A program made the position numbers and the translations under genes. A stretch of DNA of 64,000 bases from Candidatus Calescibacterium sp. (lineage in GTDB: Bacteria > Calescibacteriota > Calescibacteriia > Calescibacteriales > Calescibacteriaceae), in contig JANXBU010000001.1 of NCBI GenBank assembly GCA_025060505.1, positions 62,001 through 126,000 on the forward strand, written 5' to 3'. The notes below the pieces were generated by a model that was given only the letters and a program-made list of their open reading frames with translations, was not told where the DNA came from and made no database searches. Positions 1 to 9,234 of this stretch are shown here, one piece after another. Every line of letters starts with the position of its first letter. Position 1 is the first letter of the stretch.

Positions 1-1
1 C

Positions 2-1072
2 GCTGGTGTTGGTGTCTCATATGATGCAAACGGTTTTCCTTCTTCTCCAACAGTTGTTGTAAAATCAGGTATACCTTATATAGCGGTAGGATCTGATACT
101 AATAACATTTATGTGATAGATGGTAGAAATGGTTCTGTTGTAAGATCTTTGAATGTTGGTGGCAAAGTTTTTTCCTCACCAGCTACATTAGATTACAATA
201 ATGATGGCGTCGCGGATTTAGCTTTCGGTTCAGATAACAATAGTATTTATGTTCTTTCCGGAACTGATTTCTCAACTTTTCTTTTTTCATATCAAACGGG
301 AGGAAATATTCGTTCATCTCCTGCGATCTTTGATGTTGATGGAGATGGGTTCCTGGATATAGGAATAGGTTCAGATGATAACAATATCTATGTTCTAAAC
401 GGTATTTCTCATTTTGTCTGTGAGTCTCCTGTTTTAACAAATGTTTCTACAACTTCGCCTCAGATTTCTGTTTATGGCAACAAGGCACTTCTTTACACGC
501 CATCAAATCACTATGTTGTAAGCTTGACGAACTGTTCTGTTATATACTCTGGAAATTGGGGACACAGTGCTCCTCGCAATTCTCTCTCTGTGTTCTATAA
601 AGATAATACAACATATTTTGTTTTCAGCTCGGGTGGTAGAATAGTGGTATCGTATGAAGATTTTAGCCCGGTGTATCCGTTCCCGTTTACTCACTCTTCA
701 CTTACTATGTCATCTCCTCTAATAGACGATATAGATGGTGATGGAACACTGGAAGCTGTTTTTATAGGAAGTGATGCATCATCAAGCAGGGTCTTTGCTT
801 ATAGAATCACCAACTCTTTCTCATCTTTGCATTGGAAAGAATTTTCTCATGATAGGCATAACTCTTCTTTATACAGATACATACCTCCTTCTATGCTTGC
901 ACCTCATCTTAAATTCTATGATAATCGGGTTATAGATACAATATCGCAATTGGTCGAACAAGTCAGTGAGCCAAAATACGGTGAAGTTGGATGTAGTTAT
1001 ACTAATTCATATCTGATGCTGGTGTTGATTATCTATGCTGTTGTTTTGTTGCTCATCAGGAGAGCAAAGTGA
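2..1072 (+). CDS. FG-GAP/VCBS-repeat surface protein, C-terminal part (5' truncated by window edge)
   Basis: The reading frame is open from the first bases of the window, so the N-terminus lies upstream; a GTG at 113 is probably internal. Calcium-binding FG-GAP/VCBS-type blades are visible: DYNNDGVAD, DVDGDGFLDIGIGSDDN and DIDGDGTLE, each followed by an IYVL- or FAYR-like strand. Such repeats form extracellular beta-propellers. The protein ends with a Gly-Cys pair, a hydrophobic helix of about 18 residues and the basic tail RRAK, which is the layout of a C-terminal sorting or anchoring signal (compare MYXO-CTERM). It therefore probably sits at the cell surface. The ligand is unknown. The stop overlaps the convergent 2-hydroxyglutarate oxidase gene by 17 bases. 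Confidence 0.8.
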   Translation, partial: AGVGVSYDANGFPSSPTVVVKSGIPYIAVGSDTNNIYVIDGRNGSVVRSLNVGGKVFSSPATLDYNNDGVADLAFGSDNNSIYVLSGTDFSTFLFSYQTGGNIRSSPAIFDVDGDGFLDIGIGSDDNNIYVLNGISHFVCESPVLTNVSTTSPQISVYGNKALLYTPSNHYVVSLTNCSVIYSGNWGHSAPRNSLSVFYKDNTTYFVFSSGGRIVVSYEDFSPVYPFPFTHSSLTMSSPLIDDIDGDGTLEAVFIGSDASSSRVFAYRITNSFSSLHWKEFSHDRHNSSLYRYIPPSMLAPHLKFYDNRVIDTISQLVEQVSEPKYGEVGCSYTNSYLMLVLIIYAVVLLLIRRAK

Positions 1073-2285
1073 ATCTATCTCCAAAAACGTGTTTTTCTAC
1101 CACATATCTTGTAAAAGGTAAGCTTGCTGTGAAAGCTGGTGAGACAGCATTTAGTATATGAACAGATTTACTATCTCCTTCTACAACAAAATCATATACA
1201 AATTCGTATGTTCTTAAATTCACAAGCTGTGCTCTTATTCCGGATTTTCCGTATTTTTTAAATATGGTCTTGTCGTAGCTTATAACCAATTTTTCTGCTT
1301 CACTCAAGATGTATGATCTTGAGTATTTTTTGATCTCATCGATTACAGTTCTCCTGAAATCTTTGTTCTTAATCAGACAAGATAAATAATTTTTCGTTGT
1401 TTCGTAAATCTCTTTTAGTTTGAGATTGCTAAGCCTCTTGTAGTTTTCTTTCCAGAATGAAGGAGTGGCTGTTGGACCAATCTTTATCCTACCATCAACT
1501 CCAACTGTAAAATGAACTCCAAGAAAAGGATTTCTCATATTTGGAACGGGATATATGTTCCTTTTAATAAAGCTACATTCTTTTTCTGTTTCAAGATACA
1601 ATCCTTTGAATGGAACAATCACGTAGTTTTCTGAAAATCCGAAGTCTTTTGCTATTTTGTCCGCATAGAGTCCGGCTGAATTTATGAGCTTTTCATACTC
1701 TATTAAATTTTCTCCAACTAGCACCGAGTTGCTATCAAGTTTTTTTCTATAGGGAGCTGAAAATGGAAAATCAACTCCGAGCTGTTCTAGATCTTGTCTT
1801 ATTGATTTCAAGATTTCTAATGGGTCTACTGTTGAGTTTTTGGGACTCCACAGAGCATACTTTAAAGTCCTTGCATTAGATTCTATTTCTTTCAGTTCCT
1901 TTTCATCCACAATGTATGTTTCGACTCCGTTTTTATCTCCTCTTCTTTTGAGCTCAAACAATATTTCTATCTCCTCTTCTGATTTTGCAACGACAACTTT
2001 TCCACATTTATTTATCTTCAAGTTCCTCTGTTCGCAATATCTTGTAAGCTATTCGTTACCTTCCTTTGTGAATTTTGCTTTCAGAGAATCCGGGGAATAG
2101 TAGAATCCAGCGTGAAGAACTCCACTGTTCCTTCCACTTGCGTGAAATCCTACATCCGGTTCCTTATCTATTATCAAAATCCTTGATTTTGGTTTGATAT
2201 TTTTTATGTTCCAAGCAGTTGTTAGCCCTATTATTCCACTTCCAATTATCAGAAAATCTGTTTCTTTTTTGTTAGCAAACTTCAT
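1056..2285 (-). pseudogene. lhgO: L-2-hydroxyglutarate oxidase-like FAD enzyme, interrupted by an in-frame amber codon
   Basis: This is a DAO-family flavoprotein resembling LhgO, which oxidises L-2-hydroxyglutarate to 2-oxoglutarate. The N-terminal part (2285 to 2049) carries the FAD-binding GSGIIGL glycine motif and GRNSGVLHAGFYY, typical of the family. The C-terminal part (from 2046) continues in the same frame with CEQRNLKINKCGKVVVAK and extends to the family C-terminus. A TAG at 2051-2049 separates them, just after KEGNE. Read through, the product is about 408 residues, close to normal family length. There is no frameshift, only this one codon. TAG ends other genes here (for example pntA and DoxX), so general recoding is unlikely. 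It may be a recent pseudogene or a sequence error. It lies 28 bases after the helicase gene on the same strand. Confidence 0.8.
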
Positions 2286-2313
2286 TGATTTTCCGAGAAA
2301 AATTTTGAGGTAT

Positions 2314-4665
2314 TCAGTTTACTTTACCATCACTTTTTACAAATAGGTAGAGATCTTCTTTTGACATTTCGGTTGCTTCTTTTGGTCCGTATTTTACAAA
2401 CACTATTATTCTTGCGAGTTCTTCATCTATAACTTTTTCATTGAAAGAAGAAAGTATGCTTTTCAAATTTTTTATTTCATCGTTTATTTTGCTTATTATG
2501 TTCATTCTTTCTTGCTGTTTTGCAGATCCCTGTTGTTTTGCCCATTCAGACTTCAAAGTTGGATCTATGTTCTCAAATCTTGATAGCATAACCCTGTAAA
2601 GAGCTTTCAATACTGCTTGATTGTCCTGAATCAGTTCCCTTACAAACTGGTTCAAAGAAAGGTTAAGTTCTTTTGAAGCAAAATATATTGCACCTGCCCT
2701 TGAAAATCCTATACCCTGAACTGCTGATACGATAGAGAATTCCGGATTTATTCCATAAGATAAGCTCTGCCCAATTCTTATTATGTCGTACAGGGAAAAC
2801 TCAGCAAGCCCATAGAATTTAAGTTGAGAAAGCAGTTTAACGAGTTGTAGCGCATCTGGTCTCATATAAAACTGAGCTGGTGGATATCTGAAATACCACC
2901 ACAACTCTCCGCTCATCCAGAGTTCAAGAATACTTTCTGTTTCAAAAGCTTTATTTATTTTGTTTTCAAGCGAAGTTCTCAGATGTTCTGGAAGAATGTC
3001 TAGAAAACCTCTCGTTAGATCTCTAAAAAACAAAAGAGGTCTTATTATATATGCTATTGATTCGATTCTTTTTTCTGGGGTAATTGAATAAAATCTTCTT
3101 TTGAAGTCTCTGTATGCAGATGGGGGAATAAATGAGGTACCAAGTATCCTACCAAGAGGTGTTATCTTTCCATCTTTTATACATCCGGAGTCTTCAAGTA
3201 AATCCAGTATTTTACTGATCTCAACAGGAAAGGACGTCTTCATATATCCTAAAATTCTTTTTATTTGACTTATTCCTTCTTCTCTGTTTTTCAGTTCAAT
3301 GTTGTTTGATATTATTATACCCAGAACTATTAAGCTCATGGCATCAACATCTGTTATTCTTCTTTCTCCTTCATCTCCTTCTACCAATTTTTCGAGTGAT
3401 GTTCTTGTGTCAGGGGAGTTGATAAAGTTATCTAGCTCTTTCATAAGAACTTTTTCTCCTGATAAAGGCACTATTCGTGATATTCCTCTTTCTGAGATTC
3501 CAAACCTCCCGACTCTTCCTTCCATCTGCAATATTGTAGATATGTCGGGCAAAGTTTTTGACATCCAGTTCCTTACTATTATAAAAGATTCGTCGGCTGG
3601 AAGATTTACTCCATAAGCCATAGTTTGTGTTGAAACCAGGAATCTGAGTTTGTTGTTTCTGAAATGATTTTCTATCTCTGTTCTTTCTTCAATGGGTATA
3701 TCTGCATTGTGAAAAGCTGCAAGTGATTCTTCTGGATGAGCTGATCTTTTCTTTTCGAATGGAACAGACTCATTCAGAACAGGTATTCCGAGCTTATCCA
3801 TTTCTTCTATTATTTTCCATCCAAGAGCCTTTTTGTAAACGAATATTATTACTTTTGGGCTTGTTGCTGCATGAACGACAACATTTGCTATTCTTTGAGC
3901 AGTATCTCCTTTTATCTTACCACCAAATATTTTTTTTTCAAGTTCTGAAAGGGGTTCGATTCTTCTCTCAAGCGGAACTGGTCTCCAATCTGAGTAAAAC
4001 AATTTTGCTCGTAGCCATTTTGCATACTCCTCGGCTGCTGCTTTCGGAATAGTTGCAGAAAGAGATAAAATAGATTTGCCATTGAGCAGTGAATGAGCTA
4101 TAAGTTCCTCAAGAAATATACCACGCGACCCACCAAACATGACAAAATGAACCTCATCAATACATATGGCTTGTGCTTCTGAAAACCAAGTGCTCCCAGA
4201 CCTTATAGATGCCAGACAACTTTCGTATGTCGCAACAACATATTCTGTTTTCGGGGGGCTAAACTCAAATTTGTCTCCTGTTCTTATTGATACATTCTCT
4301 CTTCCGAAAATTTTTGAAAATTCATTGTATTTTTCTTCACACAAAGCTTTTGTTGGAGAAAGATAGATTTTCCTACCTCTGAACCTTGAGAAGAATATGT
4401 GTATTAATCCAGTTTTTCCAGCAGATGTTGGTGCTACGCATAAAACAGAATTATCTTTCTTCTCATCCCAAAAATAAAAGAATGCTGTCTGAAGCGGGTT
4501 CAGATATTCGTAAGGTATATTGTCCCCGACTACTTTCACCTCCGGACATTCTTTTATTACCTTGCTATGTTTCCTTCCTTCAACAACATATATCGTTGAA
4601 TAACCGCCAGATTTTGTGAAGTATGATTCGGCTGAAACTATTATGTATTCATTTGATCTCATCAC
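2314..4665 (-). CDS. Ski2-like superfamily II DEVH-box helicase
   Basis: This 783-residue ATP-dependent helicase has Walker A APTSAGKTGL at about residues 78-87, motif II DEVH at about 170, motif III SAT at about 203, STQTMAYGVNLP near 345 and motif VI QMEGRVGR near 380. The DEVH box, the AYGVNLP motif and the long C-terminal helical region place it near the Ski2/Hel308 group rather than RecQ or RecG. Such enzymes unwind RNA or forked DNA; the substrate here is unknown. The last 100 residues are charged and probably coiled-coil. Translation could start at GTG 4665 or ATG 4662, and neither has a clear ribosome site. The broken oxidase gene follows in the same direction. No nuclease or known defence partner is adjacent, so its role is open. 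Confidence 0.88.
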   Translation of the reverse strand: MMRSNEYIIVSAESYFTKSGGYSTIYVVEGRKHSKVIKECPEVKVVGDNIPYEYLNPLQTAFFYFWDEKKDNSVLCVAPTSAGKTGLIHIFFSRFRGRKIYLSPTKALCEEKYNEFSKIFGRENVSIRTGDKFEFSPPKTEYVVATYESCLASIRSGSTWFSEAQAICIDEVHFVMFGGSRGIFLEELIAHSLLNGKSILSLSATIPKAAAEEYAKWLRAKLFYSDWRPVPLERRIEPLSELEKKIFGGKIKGDTAQRIANVVVHAATSPKVIIFVYKKALGWKIIEEMDKLGIPVLNESVPFEKKRSAHPEESLAAFHNADIPIEERTEIENHFRNNKLRFLVSTQTMAYGVNLPADESFIIVRNWMSKTLPDISTILQMEGRVGRFGISERGISRIVPLSGEKVLMKELDNFINSPDTRTSLEKLVEGDEGERRITDVDAMSLIVLGIIISNNIELKNREEGISQIKRILGYMKTSFPVEISKILDLLEDSGCIKDGKITPLGRILGTSFIPPSAYRDFKRRFYSITPEKRIESIAYIIRPLLFFRDLTRGFLDILPEHLRTSLENKINKAFETESILELWMSGELWWYFRYPPAQFYMRPDALQLVKLLSQLKFYGLAEFSLYDIIRIGQSLSYGINPEFSIVSAVQGIGFSRAGAIYFASKELNLSLNQFVRELIQDNQAVLKALYRVMLSRFENIDPTLKSEWAKQQGSAKQQERMNIISKINDEIKNLKSILSSFNEKVIDEELARIIVFVKYGPKEATEMSKEDLYLFVKSDGKVN

Positions 4666-4779
4666 GAAAAGAAAACGAAAACTATTTCCGAATTTAGTAA
4701 AAAGTAAAACATTATTTAAAAAATAAGATAAAAATTGGGATAAAATTTATTAGTCATTTGTCTTGATGGATGAGCTGAT

Positions 4780-5547
4780 ATGTCTCAGAAAGCAAAGGTT
4801 ATAACTGTTTTTTCTGAAAAGGGTGGAGTTGGAAAAACAACTCTAACAACTAATCTTTCAGTAAGCTTTGCCAAAAGGGGGTACAAAGTTCTGGTAATTG
4901 ATATGGATCCGCAGGGTCATGTTGGAAAGCTTTTCGGTGTTGAGCCAATAAAGCAGAATATATTAAGTTTCCTGATAAAAGGAGAAATTTCCGATAGCAT
5001 CATAAAAAAAACGAGAGTTCAGAATCTCTGGGTTGTTCCATCTGATTGGTCCTTGGCGGATTTTACTGTAAATGTAGCAAGGGATCCAGCAAGACACCTG
5101 AAACTAAGAAAAGCAATCGATAATCTGAAAGATAAATTTGATATAATATTTATAGACCCGCCTCCCTCTCTGGAACTTATAACTCTGAATATCTTGCTCG
5201 CTTCTGATGGTGTTATCATACCGGTAGCTCTTACATATCTCGGACTCGCGGGAGTTGCTGCTACATTGAATATAATCATTCAGACTAAAAAATCTTTTAA
5301 GTATTCGCCCGGAATAATCGCAATTGTTCCGAATATGTATGATGATTCTCCCTATAGCAAGGAACTTCTTGAAAAGCTTAAATCAAGTTTGGGAAAAGCT
5401 GTCTCCAAAACCGTTATATCAAAAGATCCAGAAATTGACAAAGCTCAAAGTTTTTCAGCTACCGTTATTGAAATCTCTCCAGACTCACAATCAACCAAAA
5501 ATATTGAAAAGCTCACAGATGAAATTATTCTCAAACTTGGGTTGTAA
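4780..5547 (+). CDS. ParA/Soj-type ATPase, orphan
   Basis: This is a 255-residue ParA-family ATPase. It has the deviant Walker A KGGVGKTTLTTN at residues 14-25, a switch motif DMDPQGH near 42, and IIFIDPPPSLE as Walker B. These proteins dimerise on ATP, bind DNA or membrane and position plasmids, chromosomes or protein clusters. The length and motifs fit the chromosomal Soj type. No ParB, parS-like repeat, gidA or thdF neighbour is seen, so it may position some other cargo. The AT-rich region upstream (4666-4779) separates it from the divergent helicase. A weak site, GATGAG, precedes the ATG. Confidence 0.9.
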   Translation: MSQKAKVITVFSEKGGVGKTTLTTNLSVSFAKRGYKVLVIDMDPQGHVGKLFGVEPIKQNILSFLIKGEISDSIIKKTRVQNLWVVPSDWSLADFTVNVARDPARHLKLRKAIDNLKDKFDIIFIDPPPSLELITLNILLASDGVIIPVALTYLGLAGVAATLNIIIQTKKSFKYSPGIIAIVPNMYDDSPYSKELLEKLKSSLGKAVSKTVISKDPEIDKAQSFSATVIEISPDSQSTKNIEKLTDEIILKLGL

Positions 5548-5624
5548 TTCCTGAACATAATCCTGTGTTTGCGATATTGTAAAGACGTCTGATTTTTCAA
5601 GATAACTCATCAGATAATCATCAA

Positions 5625-6341
5625 TCATTGGATTTCTTTCAATTTTTCAAGTAAGAATTTTTTATGAAGTATCTTTATAAGTTCTGAAACTTCATCTATT
5701 GATACTTTTGCTATCTCAACGAGTTTTTCAGCATCAACTTTACCTATCATCTTTGAGTTGAATTCCTGAAACTCTAATTCAACCAGCTTCTTACAAACAT
5801 CTATGTAATTTTTTAGGAACTTAACCGAAAAGCCGTTCTTCTCATTTAACCCTATATCTCTTAGTCTTGAAATTATTTCGAGTATCTCTTCCCTGAAAAG
5901 CGAGTTTCTTTTATCAATAATACCTATTTTTTCAAGCTCTCTTACTGTTTCTATGGGTAGTATTGGTTCTTCCTTTTGTTTTCCTTGTTTTGAGTTGTAT
6001 TCTTCAAGAATTCTTGAATCTATTTTGATGAGTGTGTTTTTAACATCTTCAATGCTCTTTGAGTTTTTGAGAATCCTTTTTATTTCTTTTATAGGAAGAT
6101 ACCTTTTCTGTAATTTTTTTATAAATTTTATTCTTTCCACAGTATCTGGCGGATAGTAAGCCATTTGTTTTGATACTTTTACTGGCCTTGGTAGGAGTTT
6201 CTGATTTACATAGAAATGTATCAGAGACTTTTGTACACCAGCAAGTTTGCTTACTTCTCTTATTGGAATGTACCCCTTTTCTTTAAGCTTTCTGACTTTT
6301 TCTTTCTTTTTTCGCTCTTGAACTGTTGTGGTCTTTGACAT
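5625..6341 (-). CDS. MerR-family transcriptional regulator
   Basis: This is a 238-residue regulator. Residues 25-93 form a MerR winged-helix domain (IPIREVSKLAGV, then the wing AYYPPDTVERIKFI). The remaining 140 or so residues are helical and charged, have no cysteine metal site, and probably bind an organic effector. It is transcribed away from an acyl-CoA synthetase/dehydrogenase operon. MerR-type regulators of fatty-acid or branched-chain acid catabolism (LiuR-like) have this arrangement, so I infer that it senses an acyl-CoA. A perfect palindrome sits only 6 bases upstream of its ATG and probably serves both directions. Confidence 0.87.
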   Translation of the reverse strand: MSKTTTVQERKKKEKVRKLKEKGYIPIREVSKLAGVQKSLIHFYVNQKLLPRPVKVSKQMAYYPPDTVERIKFIKKLQKRYLPIKEIKRILKNSKSIEDVKNTLIKIDSRILEEYNSKQGKQKEEPILPIETVRELEKIGIIDKRNSLFREEILEIISRLRDIGLNEKNGFSVKFLKNYIDVCKKLVELEFQEFNSKMIGKVDAEKLVEIAKVSIDEVSELIKILHKKFLLEKLKEIQ

Positions 6342-6346
6342 TTTTC

Positions 6347-6373
6347 AAAGTATATAGTGTAAATATATACTTT
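6347..6373. promoter_or_regulatory. Perfect 10-bp inverted repeat, likely MerR operator
   Basis: AAAGTATATA (6347-6356) and TATATACTTT (6364-6373) are exact reverse complements separated by 7 bases. The element lies in the 77-base gap between divergent merR and the acyl-CoA synthetase gene. The position, symmetry and neighbouring regulator make an operator the natural reading. The AT-rich arms could also contain a -10 element. Confidence 0.65.
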
Positions 6374-6418
6374 TTGTTTTTTCACGATTTTTTTTGTAAG
6401 ACTCATTAAAATGGAATT

Positions 6419-7942
6419 ATGCCAAATTTGGTTGAGCTTCTGGAGAATAAAGCGAAGAAATTTCCAGATATTCGCGTTGAAGTTTATGGAGTTGAATCAA
6501 TGACTTTCTCTGAATGGAGCAAAAAATCGTCTCAGCTTGCGAATTTACTTTTAAAAAATGGAATAAAGAAAGGAGATAGGGTTGCCTTAATGCTATCTAA
6601 CAGAGACGGTATATTCTACAAAATATCTTACTTCGGTGTTGTGAAAACAGGAGCACTGCCAGTTCCAATAAATGTAAAACTCCCAAAAGATGGAATTGAA
6701 TTCATTGTAAAAAACTCAGAAGCAAAAGCAATAATATACGGAGATGAGTTTGCTGATGTTGTGAGATCATTAGATATTTCAATGAAATTTTCTCGTTACA
6801 ATTTAGAGTCCTATCTTGCTCAAATGCCAGAGACAATTCCGGATGTAAAAATAAGCGATGATGATTACCTCGATATAATCTATACATCTGGAACAACCGG
6901 GTTCCCAAAGGGGGTAATATCAACTCACGGAAATCTTTTTGTAAGACAAGATTCAGCTTACGAGGGTTTATATTCTGGACGAACTTTTCTACATTCTGTT
7001 CCACTCTTTACATTCGCAGGTTCCCACGCGATGATGCTTATTCCACTGAGATACTCGCTGAACGCTGTTATATTACCAAAATTTGATCCAAAAGAATTCT
7101 ATGAGGTTATGAAAAGGGAAGATGTAGTTATGGTCTATGCTGTTCCTTTTCATCTGCTTTCTGTTATGAAGAATGAGGAATTTTGGACTACAAAACTTGA
7201 CCACATAAAGCTTATTATGTTTGGAACTGCTCCGATGCCACCATGGGCTGTGAAAAAATTGGCTGAGCATCTGCCAGGAACTTGGATTATGAACCTCTAT
7301 GGTGCAACAGAGGCGGGTATGGCCGGTTGTTTTCTTCCTCCTGGAATGGCAGCATTGAAACCAGAATCGGTCGGAATACCTTTACCACCAACAGAAGTGA
7401 AAATCTGTGATGAAAACGGAAATGAAGTTCCAAGAGGTCAAGTCGGAGAGATTCTTATGAGAATTTCCGGTGTAAAACCACGGGAGTATTTCAAAGATCA
7501 AGAATCTACAAGAAAAACTTGGACTCAGGACGGATGGACAAAAACCGGAGATATAGGATATATGGATCAAGATGGATACATATACATAGTTGATAGAAAA
7601 AAGGATATTATAATAAGGGGAGGATTTAATATTTCATCAGCAAAAGTTGAAGGAGTTATTATGTCTCATCCTGATGTCCTTGAATGTGCGGTTGTTCCAG
7701 TTCCACATCCTCTTCTTGGAGAGGATCTTTTTGCCTTTGTTGTGCCAAGGAGAGAAGTTGGGAAGGAAGAGATTATCTCTTTCCTTAAAAATAAACTCGC
7801 CGAAAACGAAATTCCAAGATACTATGAATTTGTAAGTGAGCTACCAAGAAATGCAACGGGTAAAATACTTAAATATGAGCTGAAACAAATTGCAAGGCAA
7901 ATTTACCAAGAGCAGAGAAAAAGGGAAGGAAAGGAGGTATAA
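6419..7942 (+). CDS. Acyl-CoA synthetase (AMP-forming)
   Basis: This is a 507-residue adenylate-forming ligase that activates a carboxylic acid to its CoA thioester at the cost of ATP. The P-loop-like motif YTSGTTGFPKG lies at about residues 155-165, followed by the adenine-binding YGATEAG, the hinge region DGWTKTGDIGYMDQDGY with VDRKKDII, and the catalytic lysine motif NATGKILK near the C-terminus. Substrate length cannot be read from sequence; medium- or long-chain or aromatic acids are all possible. Only 3 bases separate it from the acyl-CoA dehydrogenase downstream, so the two form an operon that activates and then oxidises the acid. Control probably comes from the divergent MerR protein. 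Confidence 0.92.
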   Translation: MPNLVELLENKAKKFPDIRVEVYGVESMTFSEWSKKSSQLANLLLKNGIKKGDRVALMLSNRDGIFYKISYFGVVKTGALPVPINVKLPKDGIEFIVKNSEAKAIIYGDEFADVVRSLDISMKFSRYNLESYLAQMPETIPDVKISDDDYLDIIYTSGTTGFPKGVISTHGNLFVRQDSAYEGLYSGRTFLHSVPLFTFAGSHAMMLIPLRYSLNAVILPKFDPKEFYEVMKREDVVMVYAVPFHLLSVMKNEEFWTTKLDHIKLIMFGTAPMPPWAVKKLAEHLPGTWIMNLYGATEAGMAGCFLPPGMAALKPESVGIPLPPTEVKICDENGNEVPRGQVGEILMRISGVKPREYFKDQESTRKTWTQDGWTKTGDIGYMDQDGYIYIVDRKKDIIIRGGFNISSAKVEGVIMSHPDVLECAVVPVPHPLLGEDLFAFVVPRREVGKEEIISFLKNKLAENEIPRYYEFVSELPRNATGKILKYELKQIARQIYQEQRKREGKEV

Positions 7943-7945
7943 AGC

Positions 7946-9157
7946 ATGGTTGACTTTACTTTAACAAAAGAAGATAAAAAGCTTCTTGAAATGATAAGGT
8001 TTCTGGGCGAAAAATATATGAGACCACTTGGAATTGAATACGATAAAAAAGGCGAGCCCATACCTCCAGATCACGAGTTTTTCAAGTTCCTTGCTCAAAT
8101 TGGTTATCAGGAAAGAGTTGCTGGAATGGGTAGAGAGCTTGAAGATTCTGGAAAGACAGGAGGAGAGAGAACATCTGCAAGACGAGCAGTTCTAATAGGC
8201 GAAGAAACTTCTTACTGGGATAGAGGAGTAGCTGTTGCTTTGCCGGGTCCTGGACTTGCTGGACCTCCTCTTTCAATTCTTGGAACTCCCGAACAGAAAG
8301 AAAAGTATCTTTCCATATTCAAGGATAGAGAGAATCCTCATTGGGGAGCTTTTGCTATGACAGAACCCGGAGCTGGCTCAGATGTTGCCCGAATAAAAAC
8401 AAGATGCGTTAAGAAAAATGGAAAATGGATAATTAACGGTCAGAAAGCTTTCTGTTCAAATGCAGATAGGGCGGATTTCATCGTTGTCTGGGCAACAGTT
8501 GATCCAAAAATCGGAAGAGCCGGACACAGAGCCTTTGTAGTTGAGAAAGGAACACCCGGACTCATTCTGACAAAAATAGAAAAAAAGATGGGACTCTCTG
8601 CTTACTCTTCATGTTCCCTTACTCTTGAAGATTGTGAGGTTCCTGAGGAAAACCTTTTGGGTGGTGAGAAAGTGTATGAAGAAAAGACGGGCTTCAAATC
8701 CGCAATGAAATCGTTTAATGCCACGCGTCCCACTATTGCTGCTATGGCAATTGGAATAGCACGAGCTGCATACGATTGGGTACAAGATTTCATCAAACAA
8801 AACTACATTATTTCAAGACCTATCCCAAGATACCAGAAGATAAATGAAAATATAGCAAAAGTAAGAAGGTATATAGAGGTAGGAAGGATGCTTTGCTGGA
8901 AAGCTGCTTGGATGGCGGACAAAGGTATGGAAAACATAGTTGAAGCTTCTCAGGCGAAAGCTTTCTGTCCAGCGGTGGCTCAGGAAGCAGTTTCTCTTTG
9001 CCTAGATGTCATGCAAGATGCCGGTATCCAGAACGATAACTATGTCGAAAAACTTTATAGGGACGTCAAAGCACTTGATATAGTAGAAGGAACCGGTCAG
9101 ATTCAAAGAGTAATAATAGCTCGTAGATTGTTCGGACTCCCAAGCGAGGATTCCTGA
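7946..9157 (+). CDS. Acyl-CoA dehydrogenase
   Basis: This 403-residue FAD flavoenzyme introduces the alpha-beta double bond into an acyl-CoA and passes electrons to ETF. The FAD-binding signature FAMTEPGAGSDVA is present, as is the C-terminal motif VEGTGQIQ, in which Glu381 is the likely catalytic base. The length is normal for the family. A strong ribosome site, AAGGAGG, precedes the ATG, and the upstream synthetase gene ends 3 bases before it. Together they carry out the first two steps of acid oxidation. No hydratase, thiolase or ETF gene is in this window. Confidence 0.93.
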   Translation: MVDFTLTKEDKKLLEMIRFLGEKYMRPLGIEYDKKGEPIPPDHEFFKFLAQIGYQERVAGMGRELEDSGKTGGERTSARRAVLIGEETSYWDRGVAVALPGPGLAGPPLSILGTPEQKEKYLSIFKDRENPHWGAFAMTEPGAGSDVARIKTRCVKKNGKWIINGQKAFCSNADRADFIVVWATVDPKIGRAGHRAFVVEKGTPGLILTKIEKKMGLSAYSSCSLTLEDCEVPEENLLGGEKVYEEKTGFKSAMKSFNATRPTIAAMAIGIARAAYDWVQDFIKQNYIISRPIPRYQKINENIAKVRRYIEVGRMLCWKAAWMADKGMENIVEASQAKAFCPAVAQEAVSLCLDVMQDAGIQNDNYVEKLYRDVKALDIVEGTGQIQRVIIARRLFGLPSEDS

Positions 9158-9234
9158 TTTGACACAGACACCTGCAAAGCAAACATCAACAAGCTTCTTG
9201 AAGCTCAAACGAGAAGAGTGTAATATCTAAAAGT

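Noticed and set aside
2049-2051. General recoding of TAG as a sense codon
   Set aside because: TAG ends pntA, the Crp/Fnr gene, the DoxX gene and the TPR gene at the expected family lengths.
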